A DNA stretch of 64,000 nt from Myxococcota bacterium (GCA_040387835.1 JAZKCZ010000002.1:645818-709817), one strand, 5' to 3'. Positions 16,425-26,127 are shown, numbered from the stretch's first letter. The notes: a model not told the origin generated them from the sequence alone. Translations and numbers: made by a program.

Positions 16425-16927
16425 AGATCATACCCTTCAGGGAGATCTAGGACGATCTGCTCAGCTTCTTCGTCGATTTTTACCAGAAAGGGCTTGATGA
16501 AGGGGACCAGGACATTGGAAGACAGCTCGACCAAAATTTGGGCGCGGTTGTCGGTAAAGCCTGAGACTTCGCCTAAGGGTTTACCTTCAAGATCAACGGC
16601 AGAAAAGCCAATTAAATCAGACAGATAAACTTCGTCATCTGGGATATCGATAAAATCAGAGCGCTGAATGAAGATTTCGGATTTGATCCATTTTTCCGCT
16701 TCGGTGCGATCGTGAATGCCTTTGAATTGCACTCGATCGCCGGACAGGACCTGATCGATTTCCAGCGTTTTCAGAGGCTCAGATTTCGAACGGACGATGG
16801 TTAATTTAATGCCAGGCCTGAGGGATTCACCATCTGGGTGAATTAGGTGCACGCATAGAACACCTTTGATGCCATGGGCTTTGGTAATAAAACCTAAAGG
16901 GATCAAATCAGGATGGGGTTGGTTCAT
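16421..16927 (-). CDS. rimM: Ribosome maturation factor RimM
   Basis: 168 residues. The N-terminal domain has LIPLGFITKAHGIKGVLCV (family GxIxKxHGIKGE pattern), and the PRC-barrel second domain contains DEVYLSDLIGFSAVD and LVPFIKPFLVKID. It binds S19 during 30S assembly. It overlaps khpA by 20 nt at its start and trmD by 4 nt at its end, so the group is translationally coupled. Confidence 0.93.
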   Translation of the reverse strand: MNQPHPDLIPLGFITKAHGIKGVLCVHLIHPDGESLRPGIKLTIVRSKSEPLKTLEIDQVLSGDRVQFKGIHDRTEAEKWIKSEIFIQRSDFIDIPDDEVYLSDLIGFSAVDLEGKPLGEVSGFTDNRAQILVELSSNVLVPFIKPFLVKIDEEAEQIVLDLPEGYDL

Positions 16928-17168
16928 TTTCAGAAACGGGTTCTAGGATTTCTAGAGAAACTTCTTTGGACTGATTGGCCGCAAAAGTGGATACCACCAG
17001 ACGCATCGCTTTCGCTGTACGGCCTCTTTTGCCGATGACTTTTCCTAAATCAGCATGCGAGACGTGAATTTGATAGCTTAAGATCTTATCGGTGGTTTTT
17101 TCTTCGATCTTCACTTCGTCGGGTTTTTCCACCAACGAAGTTACCAAATAGTGAACGAGGTCTTTCAC
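16908..17168 (-). CDS. khpA: KH-domain RNA-binding protein KhpA
   Basis: 86 residues with one KH domain whose GxxG loop is VIGKRGRTAKAMR. KhpA/YlqC homologues typically lie between rpsP and rimM, as here. The N-terminus MKDLVHYLVTSLVEKPDEV is characteristic. The gene begins 5 nt after the rpsP stop. Confidence 0.9.
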   Translation of the reverse strand: MKDLVHYLVTSLVEKPDEVKIEEKTTDKILSYQIHVSHADLGKVIGKRGRTAKAMRLVVSTFAANQSKEVSLEILEPVSENEPTPS

Positions 17169-17173
17169 AGTGC

Positions 17174-17431
17174 TTAGACAGCAGCAGTAGGCTGAAGCTT
17201 GCTAAAACGTTTAACCAAATCAGCAACGGTGTCAGACAACTGAGCGCCAGTTTTTTGCCAGTGTTGGATCCGATCAAGTTTCAAATTGATAGGTGCTGTC
17301 TCGGCTCTAGGGTCGTAAGTTCCCACTTGTTCAATAAAACGCCCATCGCGGGGCTTGCGGGAATCTGCTACCATCACGCCGTAAAAAGGGCGATTTGTAG
17401 AACCACGACGAGATAGTCGAATAACAACCAT
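17174..17431 (-). CDS. rpsP: 30S ribosomal protein S16
   Basis: 85 residues starting [21 protein letters not shown], with [19 protein letters not shown]. The ATG at 17431 is preceded by AGGAG; the open frame continues far upstream but only this start gives an S16-like N-terminus. First gene of the rpsP-khpA-rimM-trmD operon and divergent from the thiolase gene, with about 52 nt between starts for both promoters. Confidence 0.96.
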   Translation of the reverse strand: MVVIRLSRRGSTNRPFYGVMVADSRKPRDGRFIEQVGTYDPRAETAPINLKLDRIQHWQKTGAQLSDTVADLVKRFSKLQPTAAV

Positions 17432-17483
17432 GTTTAAAAAGCTCCTGAATGTGCCATACAATCCCAAAAAAGGAGCTTTGTCA

Positions 17484-18662
17484 ATGGAGCCTGTGATTTT
17501 AAGCGCCATCAGAACCCCGATCGGCAAGGTAAGAGGGTCGCTCAGCACTATCAGACCGGACGATCTTTTGGCAATGGCTTTTAAAGAAGCAACCCAAAGG
17601 GCCGCTATCCCAGACACGGCCATTGATGAATGCTTTGCGGGCTGCGCCAACCAAGCTGGCGAAGACAATCGCAATGTTGCGCGCATGAGCGTGCTGCTTG
17701 CTGGATTCTCCGAACAAATTCCAGCCACTACGGTTAATAGACTTTGCGCCTCTGGCCTAGAAGCCGTTGTCCAAGCTGGCCGCGCTATCCGCACGGGGGA
17801 CGCGCAAGTCTGCCTTGCAGGCGGCGTGGAAAGCATGACGCGCGCCCCTTATGTGATGGCGAAACCCGATAAATCCTTCCCTGGTGGAACGCCGCAAATA
17901 TTTGATTCTTCACTCGGCTGGCGATTCCCTAATCCCAAACTAGCCGAACGCTTCCCTTTAGAAACCATGGGTGAAACGGCCGAAAATATTGCCCAAAAAT
18001 ATGGCATCTCGCGTCAGGCTCAAGATCAATTTGCCTTAGAAAGCCACCAAAAGGCCGTGCTTGCGAGTCAAAATGGCCATTTTGATGCCGAACTCCTGAA
18101 GCTCGATGAGCTTACCCAAGATGAATGCCCCCGCCCAGATACAACCCTGGAACAACTGGCCAAGCTAAAACCAGCATTTAAAAAAGATGGATCCGTCACT
18201 GCCGGTAATAGCTCAGGCCTCAACGATGGTGCGGCGGCCCTAATTGTCGCTTCGTCTGCCTACGCCCAGCAAAACGGCCTAAAGCCCATGGCCACGATTT
18301 TAGGCAGTGCCGCCTACGGCATCGACCCCCGTTTCATGGGCCTTGGCCCGGTGCCTGCCACGCAAAAACTGCTCACCAAATTAGGACTCTCGATTGATGA
18401 CATTGATCTGGTAGAGCTTAACGAAGCCTTTGCAGTTCAGGCCCTGGCGGTCATGCAAGAATTAAAAATCCTGCCCGCAAAGTTAAATATATCCGGCGGA
18501 GCACTCGCACTCGGGCATCCACTTGGGTGTTCCGGGGCGCGCATTTTAACCACATTGGTTCATAATTTGCATCGAACAGGAAAAAAATTAGGCTTAGCCA
18601 CACTCTGTGTGGGCGTAGGACAGGGTTTGAGTATGATTGTCCGAAGCGATATGCTACCATAG
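17484..18662 (+). CDS. Thiolase (acetyl-CoA C-acyltransferase)
   Basis: 392 residues of the thiolase II fold. The nucleophilic Cys is in [12 protein letters not shown], the His motif in [14 protein letters not shown], and the second Cys in [14 protein letters not shown] at 17471-17475 supports the ATG at 17484. The long DNRNVARM and [12 protein letters not shown] segments resemble the 3-oxoadipyl-CoA/3-ketoacyl-CoA branch (PcaF/FadA) more than short acetoacetyl-CoA thiolases, but specificity cannot be fixed. It may supply acetoacetyl-CoA to the mevalonate pathway represented at 49-51 kb. It is followed 6 nt later by the Rel/Spo gene. Confidence 0.88.
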   Translation: MEPVILSAIRTPIGKVRGSLSTIRPDDLLAMAFKEATQRAAIPDTAIDECFAGCANQAGEDNRNVARMSVLLAGFSEQIPATTVNRLCASGLEAVVQAGRAIRTGDAQVCLAGGVESMTRAPYVMAKPDKSFPGGTPQIFDSSLGWRFPNPKLAERFPLETMGETAENIAQKYGISRQAQDQFALESHQKAVLASQNGHFDAELLKLDELTQDECPRPDTTLEQLAKLKPAFKKDGSVTAGNSSGLNDGAAALIVASSAYAQQNGLKPMATILGSAAYGIDPRFMGLGPVPATQKLLTKLGLSIDDIDLVELNEAFAVQALAVMQELKILPAKLNISGGALALGHPLGCSGARILTTLVHNLHRTGKKLGLATLCVGVGQGLSMIVRSDMLP

Positions 18663-18668
18663 CAACCC

Positions 18669-20825
18669 ATGATCCGACTGAGTGATATTTTCGACATTAT
18701 CAAAGGTTATCACCCTCAGGCGGATTTTGATCTCATTCAAAAGGCTTACGTCTACTGCGCCAAAGTACACACGGGCCAAGTCCGCAAAAGTGGCGAGCCC
18801 TATTTGTGCCATCCGATGGAAGTGGCCAAAATTTTGGCCGAGCTCAAACTGGACGAAGCCAGCATATGTACCGGCCTTTTGCACGATACCGTTGAAGATA
18901 CGCCGGCAACTCAGGAAGAAGTAGAGCAACTTTTCGGCAAAGACATTGCCTCCTTGGTAGACGGCGTCACCAAACTTTCTCAGGTGAAGTTTAAAAGCAC
19001 CGAAGAAAAAATGGCCGAAAACTTTCGAAAGATGCTCGTGGCCATGTCCAAGGACATCCGCGTCCTCCTGGTAAAACTAGCTGACCGTCTGCACAATATG
19101 CGAACGCTGCAGTTTATGTCCCCTGAAAAGCAGGAAGCGATCGCCGAAGAAACCCTAGAAATCTACGCCCCTTTAGCCAATCGCCTGGGTATCGGTTGGA
19201 TAAAAATCGAGCTCGAAGACTTAAGCTTTAAGTACCTACGCCCCGGCGATTACCAAGACCTCAAAGAAAAAGTCGGCAAAAGCAAAAACGAACGCAGCCG
19301 CTTTATCGAAGAAGTCTCCAGCGAAATTCGCCGATCTCTCACCGAGGGCGGTCTCAAAGAATTCGACGTATCTGGGCGCCCAAAGCATCTTTGGTCCATC
19401 TACCGGAAGATGGTCGACAAAAATCTGGGCTTCGAAGATATCCATGACCTAATCGCCTTTAGAGTATTGGTCGGCACCATCAGCCAGTGTTACGAAGCCC
19501 TAGGTGCCATTCACACCATCTGGCGGCCAGTCCCCGGCAAATTTAAAGATTATATCGCGATGCCCAAACCCAATGGCTATCGCAGCTTGCATACGACCTT
19601 AATTGGCCCTAAAGGCGAGCGCATTGAAGTTCAGATCAGAACCTTTGACATGCATCAAGTGGCGGAATCTGGCATTGCCGCTCACTGGAAATATAAAGAA
19701 CATGGCGGCCAACCCATTGCTGTCAACGAAGTGGCCGATCGCGGCTTTTTATGGCTTCGCCAGCTCATGAACTGGCAGCGCGAGCTGCGAGATCCCAATG
19801 AATTTCTAGACTCGGTTAAAGTCGACCTCTTCTCCGAAGAAGTTTACGTGTTTACCCCAAAAGGTGACGTCATCGAGCTGCCCATCGGCGCCACCGTGGT
19901 CGACTTCGCCTTTGCCATCCATTCCAACATCGGCATGCACTGCATTTCCGCCCGAGTGAACAATCAAATTGCGCCCTTAAGGCACATTTTGAACAGTGGC
20001 GACACATGCGAAATCATTACGCAGAAAAACCAGCAGCCCAATCGCTCCTGGCTAGAATTTGTCAAAACTTCCAGAGCGCGCACCCGAATTCGCAACTTCT
20101 TAAAAAACCAAGAACGCGAAAAGAGCGAAGAATTGGGCCGCGAGCTGTTAGAAAAGGAATTCAGGCGCTACAATACTTCGCTGCAGAAATGGCTTAAAAA
20201 CGAGATTTTGGTCGATTTCATCAAGCATGATGGCCTCAGCGCGCTCGGTTACGGAAAGATCGAGCCTAAAACCATTATCCAGAAAGTTCTACCGCCGGAA
20301 CAACTGGAAAACGCGACCCCTGAAGCGCCGAGAAGTCGCATCAGCCAAATCATTGATAGGTTTGCCGGCAAAACAAGCACCGGCATCCAAGTGGAAGGCA
20401 TCGAACACGTCCTAGTTCACTACGCCAGATGCTGCATGCCGGTGAAAGGCGACCCAGTCATCGGTTTCATCACCAGAGGCCGCGGCCTCACCATCCATCG
20501 GCGCAACTGTCCTAAGATTTTGGAACTGGACTCCGAGCGACGCATCGATGTGAGCTGGAACCAAGAATCGACCTTAACCAGACCGATTTTCATCAAAGTC
20601 ACCACCGAAGATCGAGAAGGCATGTTAGCCGATCTTTCCACTGTTTTTTCAAAGATGAGCGTCAACATTTCAGAAGCCAACTGCAGAACCTACGGCAACG
20701 GCCAAGCGGTCAACACCTTCAAATGCGGCATTTCGGACTTAAGTCAGCTAAAGAACATCTTTAAGACCTTAGAAGCCATCAAAGGCGTCTACTCAGTAGA
20801 ACGTTCCCGCTCCATCATGAGCTAG
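18669..20825 (+). CDS. rsh: Bifunctional (p)ppGpp synthetase/hydrolase, Rel/Spo family
   Basis: 718 residues in the long RSH order: HD hydrolase (about 25-180, with LCHPMEVAKIL and LLHDTVEDT intact), synthetase (about 230-350, with HDLIAFRVLV and PKPNGYRSLHTTLIGP), TGS (about 390-455, VYVFTPKGDVIELPIGAT), a Cys-rich region (HYARCCMPVKGD) and a C-terminal ACT domain (about 640-715). Both catalytic domains look intact, so it can probably make and degrade the alarmone. It is the only RSH in the window. Confidence 0.94.
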   Translation: MIRLSDIFDIIKGYHPQADFDLIQKAYVYCAKVHTGQVRKSGEPYLCHPMEVAKILAELKLDEASICTGLLHDTVEDTPATQEEVEQLFGKDIASLVDGVTKLSQVKFKSTEEKMAENFRKMLVAMSKDIRVLLVKLADRLHNMRTLQFMSPEKQEAIAEETLEIYAPLANRLGIGWIKIELEDLSFKYLRPGDYQDLKEKVGKSKNERSRFIEEVSSEIRRSLTEGGLKEFDVSGRPKHLWSIYRKMVDKNLGFEDIHDLIAFRVLVGTISQCYEALGAIHTIWRPVPGKFKDYIAMPKPNGYRSLHTTLIGPKGERIEVQIRTFDMHQVAESGIAAHWKYKEHGGQPIAVNEVADRGFLWLRQLMNWQRELRDPNEFLDSVKVDLFSEEVYVFTPKGDVIELPIGATVVDFAFAIHSNIGMHCISARVNNQIAPLRHILNSGDTCEIITQKNQQPNRSWLEFVKTSRARTRIRNFLKNQEREKSEELGRELLEKEFRRYNTSLQKWLKNEILVDFIKHDGLSALGYGKIEPKTIIQKVLPPEQLENATPEAPRSRISQIIDRFAGKTSTGIQVEGIEHVLVHYARCCMPVKGDPVIGFITRGRGLTIHRRNCPKILELDSERRIDVSWNQESTLTRPIFIKVTTEDREGMLADLSTVFSKMSVNISEANCRTYGNGQAVNTFKCGISDLSQLKNIFKTLEAIKGVYSVERSRSIMS

Positions 20826-20886
20826 CAAACATGTCATCGGTCAAACGTCCGATGCGCTATTAAATCGCGCCTCTCTACAATCAAAC

Positions 20887-21318
20887 ATGCTTCTACTCGC
20901 ACTGTTTTTAGTCGCGGCAACGCCACAAGATCTAGATAAAATGATTGATTCAATCGAAAAGCAACCCGCCGTGAGCGATGCCAGGCGAGATTGTTCGAAA
21001 AAGAAAGTAGACGCTTTGCAGGATCTTAAGAAAAAACTGCGCCAAGCAGCTGCAGATCTCAGAGACGCACAAGCAAAAGCCGACTTAGCCAAGCAAACCC
21101 GATATGCAGCCAAAATCGAATTCATCTTCCAAAAGGCGGGCCAACTTCTTCAAGACAGCGCCGCCTGCTTCGGGGACGGCCCAGCAGATCCTCTCATGGA
21201 AACAGCTGCCGAGGCTGCCTTAAGAGATAACACCTCCACCGCCCCATCGGCGGTGGCACCACCCATGACACCAGCAATCGCCGCAATCGGACTAAATCCT
21301 GCAACACCGTCCGAGTAA
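20887..21318 (+). CDS. Small exported coiled-coil protein, unknown function
   Basis: 143 residues. A short signal peptide (MLLLALFLVAATP) is followed by an Ala/Lys/Asp-rich helical stretch (about 35-85, ALQDLKKKLRQAAADLRDAQ), likely coiled coil. Two cysteines (CSKKK and CFGDG) may pair. The tail is Pro/Ala-rich. No family recognised. Flanked by rsh upstream and a convergent membrane protein. Confidence 0.6.
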   Translation: MLLLALFLVAATPQDLDKMIDSIEKQPAVSDARRDCSKKKVDALQDLKKKLRQAAADLRDAQAKADLAKQTRYAAKIEFIFQKAGQLLQDSAACFGDGPADPLMETAAEAALRDNTSTAPSAVAPPMTPAIAAIGLNPATPSE

Positions 21319-21347
21319 ACTACCGACATGCCGCGAAACTTCCTCTT

Positions 21348-23384
21348 TCAAAACCCCCACCAGCCGCCCGCAACCTCTTTTTCAAGCTGAACTCTCTTAT
21401 TCTTGAGCTCGGCATCCTCAGGCCGAGCAGCGCTGATCTTGCGAATGATTCTCAAAGCTCTCGCAGGAAAGCCAGTTTGTTCATACAGGCTCGCCTCGAA
21501 CCTCTCTGGGTCATCACTGCAACCTTGATATTTTCTCAACGCTGCCTCAGCTTCATCCACCAGCTTAAGCCCAGCAAAAGCATTGATCCGCCAAATCGCT
21601 AAAGGGCACGGCGTTTTTAGACCCTTAAGCCAGCCGGCACTCTCCTCAAGGGCCTCCAAGGTGCCCTTTTCAAGACCAACGATGCGAGCCGCAAGCACCG
21701 CAGCTTCTCCATCTTGGCGCGTTTCAGGTAAAAGCCCATCTAACCAAAATCTCGCTTGTTTTGGACTGTCATGTGCCAAAGCGTATTCCACACCGAAACG
21801 TACATCATCAGGCGTCTTATCCTCAAAAGCCAATGCCTCATTTATGCACTCAAGCGCATCAATATTTTGACCTTGAACGATCAGCTGCTTGCACAAAGCC
21901 ATCAAAGTCTGAGCGTTAATCACGGGAAGCACATCTCTTAACCCTTTGGTCTCCAGCAAAATACCAGGTAAAGCGCCTGGATTAGATGCGATCGCCAATC
22001 GATAATGCTCCTTCGAATTCAATAGGCGCGCCAACTGCAAATGCGCCGCATAAAAAGTAGGCCGCTGCCTAAGACTATATTCAAACCAAGCTTGCGCTAA
22101 CCGCCGATCGCCCAGCTCTAACGCTCGCATCCCCTGTACATAGGCCTTCGAAGGATCCGTCCAATCAGGCTGGCGCGCCACCACCTGCGCCCAGATTCCG
22201 GCCCCGCTTATACAGACCAGACACATGGCCATCGCTTTCGGTGAAAACGTCACCCGCCAAGGCAGCTCACTCAGCGCCAAAACCAACGCGCTCAGATACA
22301 GCACCGCACCCGTTTCCAAAGAAAAATCTGCCCAATCAGCAATCCAAATAAACGTCAAAACCACAGCATACTCAGGCTGCCGCCGATAGATTTGAACCAC
22401 AGTCCACAAAGCGATAAGACCAAGCAAAGCCCCTTTCACCAGCCCATGATCCAATAACAGCTGCAAGGTCGTATTTTCCAAATAAGTGATTTGGTAATAA
22501 AATGAGAACAAGCTGTCCGCCAAAAAATCTGGCTGAACATCATGATGAAACTCAAAAGCGGTAGCGCCTGGCCCAATACCCATCAACCAGTGCTCCCCAA
22601 TCATACCCAAGCCGTGCTTCAAAATATCCAGCTTAAACTCATAAGCGCCTGGACTAACCAACGTAGCCAAATCAGAAAACGCCGCAGCTCCCGCAACCAA
22701 CAACGCAAAAACGCCCATCCCCAAAACTACAGCTGCGCCCCGGCGCTTCAAAATCGCCATCCATAAAGCACAACATACAAAAGCAATCGCCCCAAAGCGC
22801 GTTTGCGTCATAAACACCGAAGCGCCGCATAAAACAGCAACCACCGCAAAAGGCCATTTTCGTACCCGCGCCAAACACAACAAAGCAAAAATGCCAAACA
22901 ACCTGCCCAAACTATTGGGGTTGACCAACGGCGCAAAAAAATACGATTGCGCGCTGCCAAAACTTCCCCAAATTCTTTCTGCCCCGAACAAGCGATGCGC
23001 TGCCGCAATAAAAAACAAAGCAATCCCGCTCAATAAAACGCCGTTCCATATAATCTGCCGCGCCTTAGGATCCCGGGCGTTATCAGACAAAACAACAAAC
23101 AAGATCAATGCCGTAGCCAGCTGCATAAATCGAAGCGCACTCTTTTGTGGCACTAAGCCCGCCAAAGGCGCCGGCATCAAAAATAAAAAAGTCAGCAAAA
23201 CAGATGCCAACAGCAATAAACCGCCTGCGTGAATCCTGACACTCTGCCTTTGAAACACATGGCAACCAAGGCTGATACAAGCCAGCACAAACAAGCTCAA
23301 AATAACGGGCGCATGCACCGCACCCATCAAAGGTCCAGCCAGAAAAACGCACGCCAAACTGAGGTAAAGACCCAGATAAGCCAT
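21348..23384 (-). CDS. O-antigen ligase/polymerase-like membrane protein with TPR tail
   Basis: About 678 residues. The N-terminal 390 are a run of about a dozen hydrophobic helices with features of the Wzy_C/WaaL family: NPNSLGRLFGIFALL, a QTRFGAIAF helix and a large loop with MGIGPGATAFEFHH. The remaining 290 residues are soluble and Ala/Leu-rich with TPR-like helices (LAQAWFEYSLRQRPTFYAAH and similar). This layout is common in O-antigen ligase-family proteins with TPRs. The substrate is unknown and no LPS gene cluster surrounds it. The ATG at 23384 is used; a TTG at 23426 is also possible. Confidence 0.8.
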   Translation of the reverse strand: MAYLGLYLSLACVFLAGPLMGAVHAPVILSLFVLACISLGCHVFQRQSVRIHAGGLLLLASVLLTFLFLMPAPLAGLVPQKSALRFMQLATALILFVVLSDNARDPKARQIIWNGVLLSGIALFFIAAAHRLFGAERIWGSFGSAQSYFFAPLVNPNSLGRLFGIFALLCLARVRKWPFAVVAVLCGASVFMTQTRFGAIAFVCCALWMAILKRRGAAVVLGMGVFALLVAGAAAFSDLATLVSPGAYEFKLDILKHGLGMIGEHWLMGIGPGATAFEFHHDVQPDFLADSLFSFYYQITYLENTTLQLLLDHGLVKGALLGLIALWTVVQIYRRQPEYAVVLTFIWIADWADFSLETGAVLYLSALVLALSELPWRVTFSPKAMAMCLVCISGAGIWAQVVARQPDWTDPSKAYVQGMRALELGDRRLAQAWFEYSLRQRPTFYAAHLQLARLLNSKEHYRLAIASNPGALPGILLETKGLRDVLPVINAQTLMALCKQLIVQGQNIDALECINEALAFEDKTPDDVRFGVEYALAHDSPKQARFWLDGLLPETRQDGEAAVLAARIVGLEKGTLEALEESAGWLKGLKTPCPLAIWRINAFAGLKLVDEAEAALRKYQGCSDDPERFEASLYEQTGFPARALRIIRKISAARPEDAELKNKRVQLEKEVAGGWWGF

Positions 23385-23428
23385 ATAAGCAGGGATTGTA
23401 GAACATTTAACTTCAGGTATGACCAAAC

Positions 23429-24052
23429 ATGCCCTCGAATCTGCCCATGGTGACTATAGTTGACCTAACCAAACCAGCAGATGACGCATGCTTATCGCCA
23501 CAAGAAGCAAAACGCGCGCTCTCTTTTAGTACCGCCATCTTAAGACAACGCTTTGTCGGCTCGCACGTAGCTTTAAGACAAACTTTGGCTGAGCACTTAA
23601 ACGAAGACCCCCGGGAGATCCGCTTCGGCTACTCAAAGACAGGCAAACCGATTCATCCGAAGATCAATTTCAGCTTAAGCCATAGCGCAGACTTCGCCCT
23701 GATTGGGACTAACAAATCCAGGCTTATCGGCATCGATTTAGAAATCGTCAGGCCTGTTGAAAACGCGCTGCAAATCGCCAAACGCTTTTTTGCGACTTGT
23801 GAATATGACTATTTAAATGCCTGTTCAAAAGCGGAGCTGTTGACAGAGTTTTTCAAAATTTGGACCGCAAAAGAGGCGCTAATCAAAGCCAAAGGTATCA
23901 AGCTAGTAGAAAACTTGCAGAAGGAAGTTGTCTGTCATCCCGGGGTGACGAACGGGGGGTACTGGATTATGCCATACACGCACCCCTTATTGGTCGGGTA
24001 CATCGCGCATGTGGCTGTTCAAAACGACTTAGGTGGTCTAAATCCAACATAA
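23429..24052 (+). CDS. 4'-phosphopantetheinyl transferase (Sfp type)
   Basis: 207 residues (201 if the ATG at 23447 is used). It would attach phosphopantetheine from CoA to carrier proteins. Core motifs are FSLSHSADFALIG, IGIDLEIVRP (Mg-binding GxDxE) and IWTAKEALIKAKG (WxxKEAxxK). It could activate the ACP at 10998. Near residue 170 the coding sequence holds a short palindrome (23934-23949) that encodes CHPGVT and may be a repeat insertion. The stop overlaps the next start by 1 nt (TAATG). Confidence 0.92.
   Translation: MPSNLPMVTIVDLTKPADDACLSPQEAKRALSFSTAILRQRFVGSHVALRQTLAEHLNEDPREIRFGYSKTGKPIHPKINFSLSHSADFALIGTNKSRLIGIDLEIVRPVENALQIAKRFFATCEYDYLNACSKAELLTEFFKIWTAKEALIKAKGIKLVENLQKEVVCHPGVTNGGYWIMPYTHPLLVGYIAHVAVQNDLGGLNPT
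23934..23949. repeat. Short palindromic repeat inside the phosphopantetheinyl transferase gene
   Basis: GTCATCCCGGGGTGAC is an imperfect palindrome. The same GTCATCCCGG arm occurs at 38503-38530 after groEL, so it may be a second REP class. Confidence 0.4.
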
Positions 24053-25308
24053 TGTATCGAATATTGATCTCAATGCTTCTGATTTGCCCCACACTTTGGG
24101 CGCAAAGTGCATTTTTAGCACTCGAAACGGATCTCGGCGCGCCTAAAATCAACCTGCTGGCTGCCATCGATATCGCGCTGTCAAAAAACGAACATCTTTT
24201 ACAATCGGCGCAGGATATTTCAGCTCAAATAGGCTTAGCCAAACAAGCTCGCAGCAAGCTTTTGCCCACCATCGAAGGCTCTGCCTATGTGAGCCGGGAC
24301 CCAACCGAAAGCATGGGCTCTCAGCTCGGACTTCGCGTGCCGCTGATTGACGTTTCCGCCATGTTCAACATCAAAAGTGCATCTATCAGCGTTAATGCCA
24401 TCAAAGCGACTTACGAGCGCCGCCGAGATGCGCTGGTATTCGATGTGGCCTTGGCTTATATCGACGCTCTGCTTCAGCAACGATTGTTAAAATTGGCCCA
24501 AGAACAGCATGCCAGCTCCGAAATTAGATTCGCTTCCGCCAAAAGAAAGGCAGCTTTAGGCGAAATCTCCAAACTGGATTTAAAACGCGCGGAGCTGGTC
24601 TGCGCTAGAACCACAGCCCAAATCGTCAAATCTAAAGCAGGCGTCAAAACATCCGCCGGTCAACTTGCCTACTTGCTAGGCGAAAATCTGCAAATCACTT
24701 TGGACGATTTACCTAAACTTAGTGAATTCGATCAGCAAGACCGAGTCATCTTAAACGATATAGCCAAAACCAGCCGAGAAGACCTAAAAGCGCAGTCATT
24801 AGCAGTCCAAAGCGCTCTATTCGCGCAGCGCAGCGCTCTGTGGATGTTTATGCCGACTTTGGATGCGAAAGCGAGTCTAAGCAAAGCCTTAGAAAAGGAT
24901 CATCAATGGCAAAGCCGAATCGATTTAACCATTCCATTTTATGACGGCGGATTCAGATACGGCCTGCTGCAAAGCGCTCGTGCCTACACGCTGAGTCAAA
25001 AATACAAAAAGCAGCTCCTAGAGCGCGAAATCTTGTTAGAAGTCGAAGGCGCGTTAAACGAAGTGCAAAAACAGAAAGAGCTATTTGAGGTTGAGCTACA
25101 ACTAGTTGCCATCGGCGAAGCGTCATTTAAAAGCGCCGAAAATCGCTATGCTTTGGGTCAGGCAACGAGCTTAGACGTGCTGGATGAACAAACGCGCCTT
25201 TTCGAGGCGCAAAATAACTTAGAGAAAGTTGGTGTGTCACTCTACGCAGCGCGCCTGCGTTTGGCGTATATTTTAGGTGATCCGAGAAAGGCGCTTGCAA
25301 ATGGATGA
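24052..25308 (+). CDS. TolC-family outer-membrane efflux protein
   Basis: 418 residues: signal peptide (MYRILISMLLICPTLWAQ), then the paired long helices of the OEP family. LAKQARSKLLPTIEGSAYVSR and its second-half counterpart (RSALWMFMPTLDAKASL) mark the two repeats, and RYALGQATSLDVLDEQ is the typical second-repeat helix. TAATG coupling to the preceding gene fixes the ATG at 24052. The frame is open upstream inside the transferase gene but has no protein similarity there. No adaptor or inner-membrane pump lies nearby. Confidence 0.9.
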   Translation: MYRILISMLLICPTLWAQSAFLALETDLGAPKINLLAAIDIALSKNEHLLQSAQDISAQIGLAKQARSKLLPTIEGSAYVSRDPTESMGSQLGLRVPLIDVSAMFNIKSASISVNAIKATYERRRDALVFDVALAYIDALLQQRLLKLAQEQHASSEIRFASAKRKAALGEISKLDLKRAELVCARTTAQIVKSKAGVKTSAGQLAYLLGENLQITLDDLPKLSEFDQQDRVILNDIAKTSREDLKAQSLAVQSALFAQRSALWMFMPTLDAKASLSKALEKDHQWQSRIDLTIPFYDGGFRYGLLQSARAYTLSQKYKKQLLEREILLEVEGALNEVQKQKELFEVELQLVAIGEASFKSAENRYALGQATSLDVLDEQTRLFEAQNNLEKVGVSLYAARLRLAYILGDPRKALANG

Positions 25309-26110
25309 CACCACCACGGTTTTGCTAAAAGTTTTACGCTCTCATTTTGAAGCTAGCCCTTCATTGGACGCGGCATGGCAAAGTGCACCTAGCTTAGCTT
25401 TGATGCATCTATCTAGACCGGGTTGGCCTGCGGAATTTCTCAAAGCCGAGCAAAAAAGACAAATCAGCACCGAGCTTACCAAACTGGCGTTGCAGCTAAA
25501 GCACAGCAACCACCTCAAGATCTTGCTGCAATTTGTGCAACAAAGCATCGCGCTGGTTTTGCAATTCGCTTCCACTAAATCAAAAACACAGCTCGAAAAA
25601 CAAAGGCTGATGGGTTTCATTCGTTCGGAACAAATGGAAGGGCAAACTGATGAAGCAGCTGCCGCTAGAGGCGCCGCCCGTTTTCTGCAATCTAAGCGTC
25701 GTGAGCATCGCGACAAAGTATTTATCGACCCGAATGAGCAAGACCGCCTGCTCGAAATCTTGTCTCTACCAAAGTCCATGGGCGCTCAGCTGCCCAAACA
25801 AGATATCCGTGGATTGATCTTAAAAAGTCCATTGGCTGCCTTGCTAAAACAAGCCAGCTGCTTTTCTCCTGAAATCATGAAGCGTGCTTTCGGTGAAGAA
25901 TGGCTTAAGCATATCCAGCCCGTCGGTTTTGCCGATAAAACGCAAAAAACCATTCTAATATCGGTCAAATCATCTTCGGTTGCCCACGAAATGTCTTATC
26001 GAAAGGCAGAAATCATTCGCAGGCTTCATCAAATCAAAGAATTTGAGCAAGTAAGCGATGTCCGGTTCACCGTCGAACAACCTGCCCCCAGAAATAAATT
26101 CGAGCGCTGA
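25301..26110 (+). CDS. Protein with C-terminal DUF721/DciA-like domain
   Basis: 269 residues. The first 190 are helical with no recognised family. The last 80 (PEIMKRAFGEEWLKHIQPVG, then ILISVKSSSVAHEMSYRKAE and VSDVRFTVEQ) follow the DUF721 pattern seen in DciA, which binds and helps load the replicative helicase in many bacteria. Canonical DciA is usually shorter, so this may be a DciA with an added N-terminal region or a diverged relative. It overlaps the TolC-like gene by 8 nt. Confidence 0.6.
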   Translation: MDDTTTVLLKVLRSHFEASPSLDAAWQSAPSLALMHLSRPGWPAEFLKAEQKRQISTELTKLALQLKHSNHLKILLQFVQQSIALVLQFASTKSKTQLEKQRLMGFIRSEQMEGQTDEAAAARGAARFLQSKRREHRDKVFIDPNEQDRLLEILSLPKSMGAQLPKQDIRGLILKSPLAALLKQASCFSPEIMKRAFGEEWLKHIQPVGFADKTQKTILISVKSSSVAHEMSYRKAEIIRRLHQIKEFEQVSDVRFTVEQPAPRNKFER

Positions 26111-26127
26111 AAAGTTCTAATGCCTAA

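Noticed and set aside
17432-17836. N-terminal extension of rpsP on the minus strand
   Set aside because: S16 begins at MVVIRL behind AGGAG; the extension is antisense to the thiolase gene.
23860-24051. N-terminal extension of the TolC-like protein
   Set aside because: This part overlaps the phosphopantetheinyl transferase gene in another frame; the ATG at 24052 gives a proper signal peptide.
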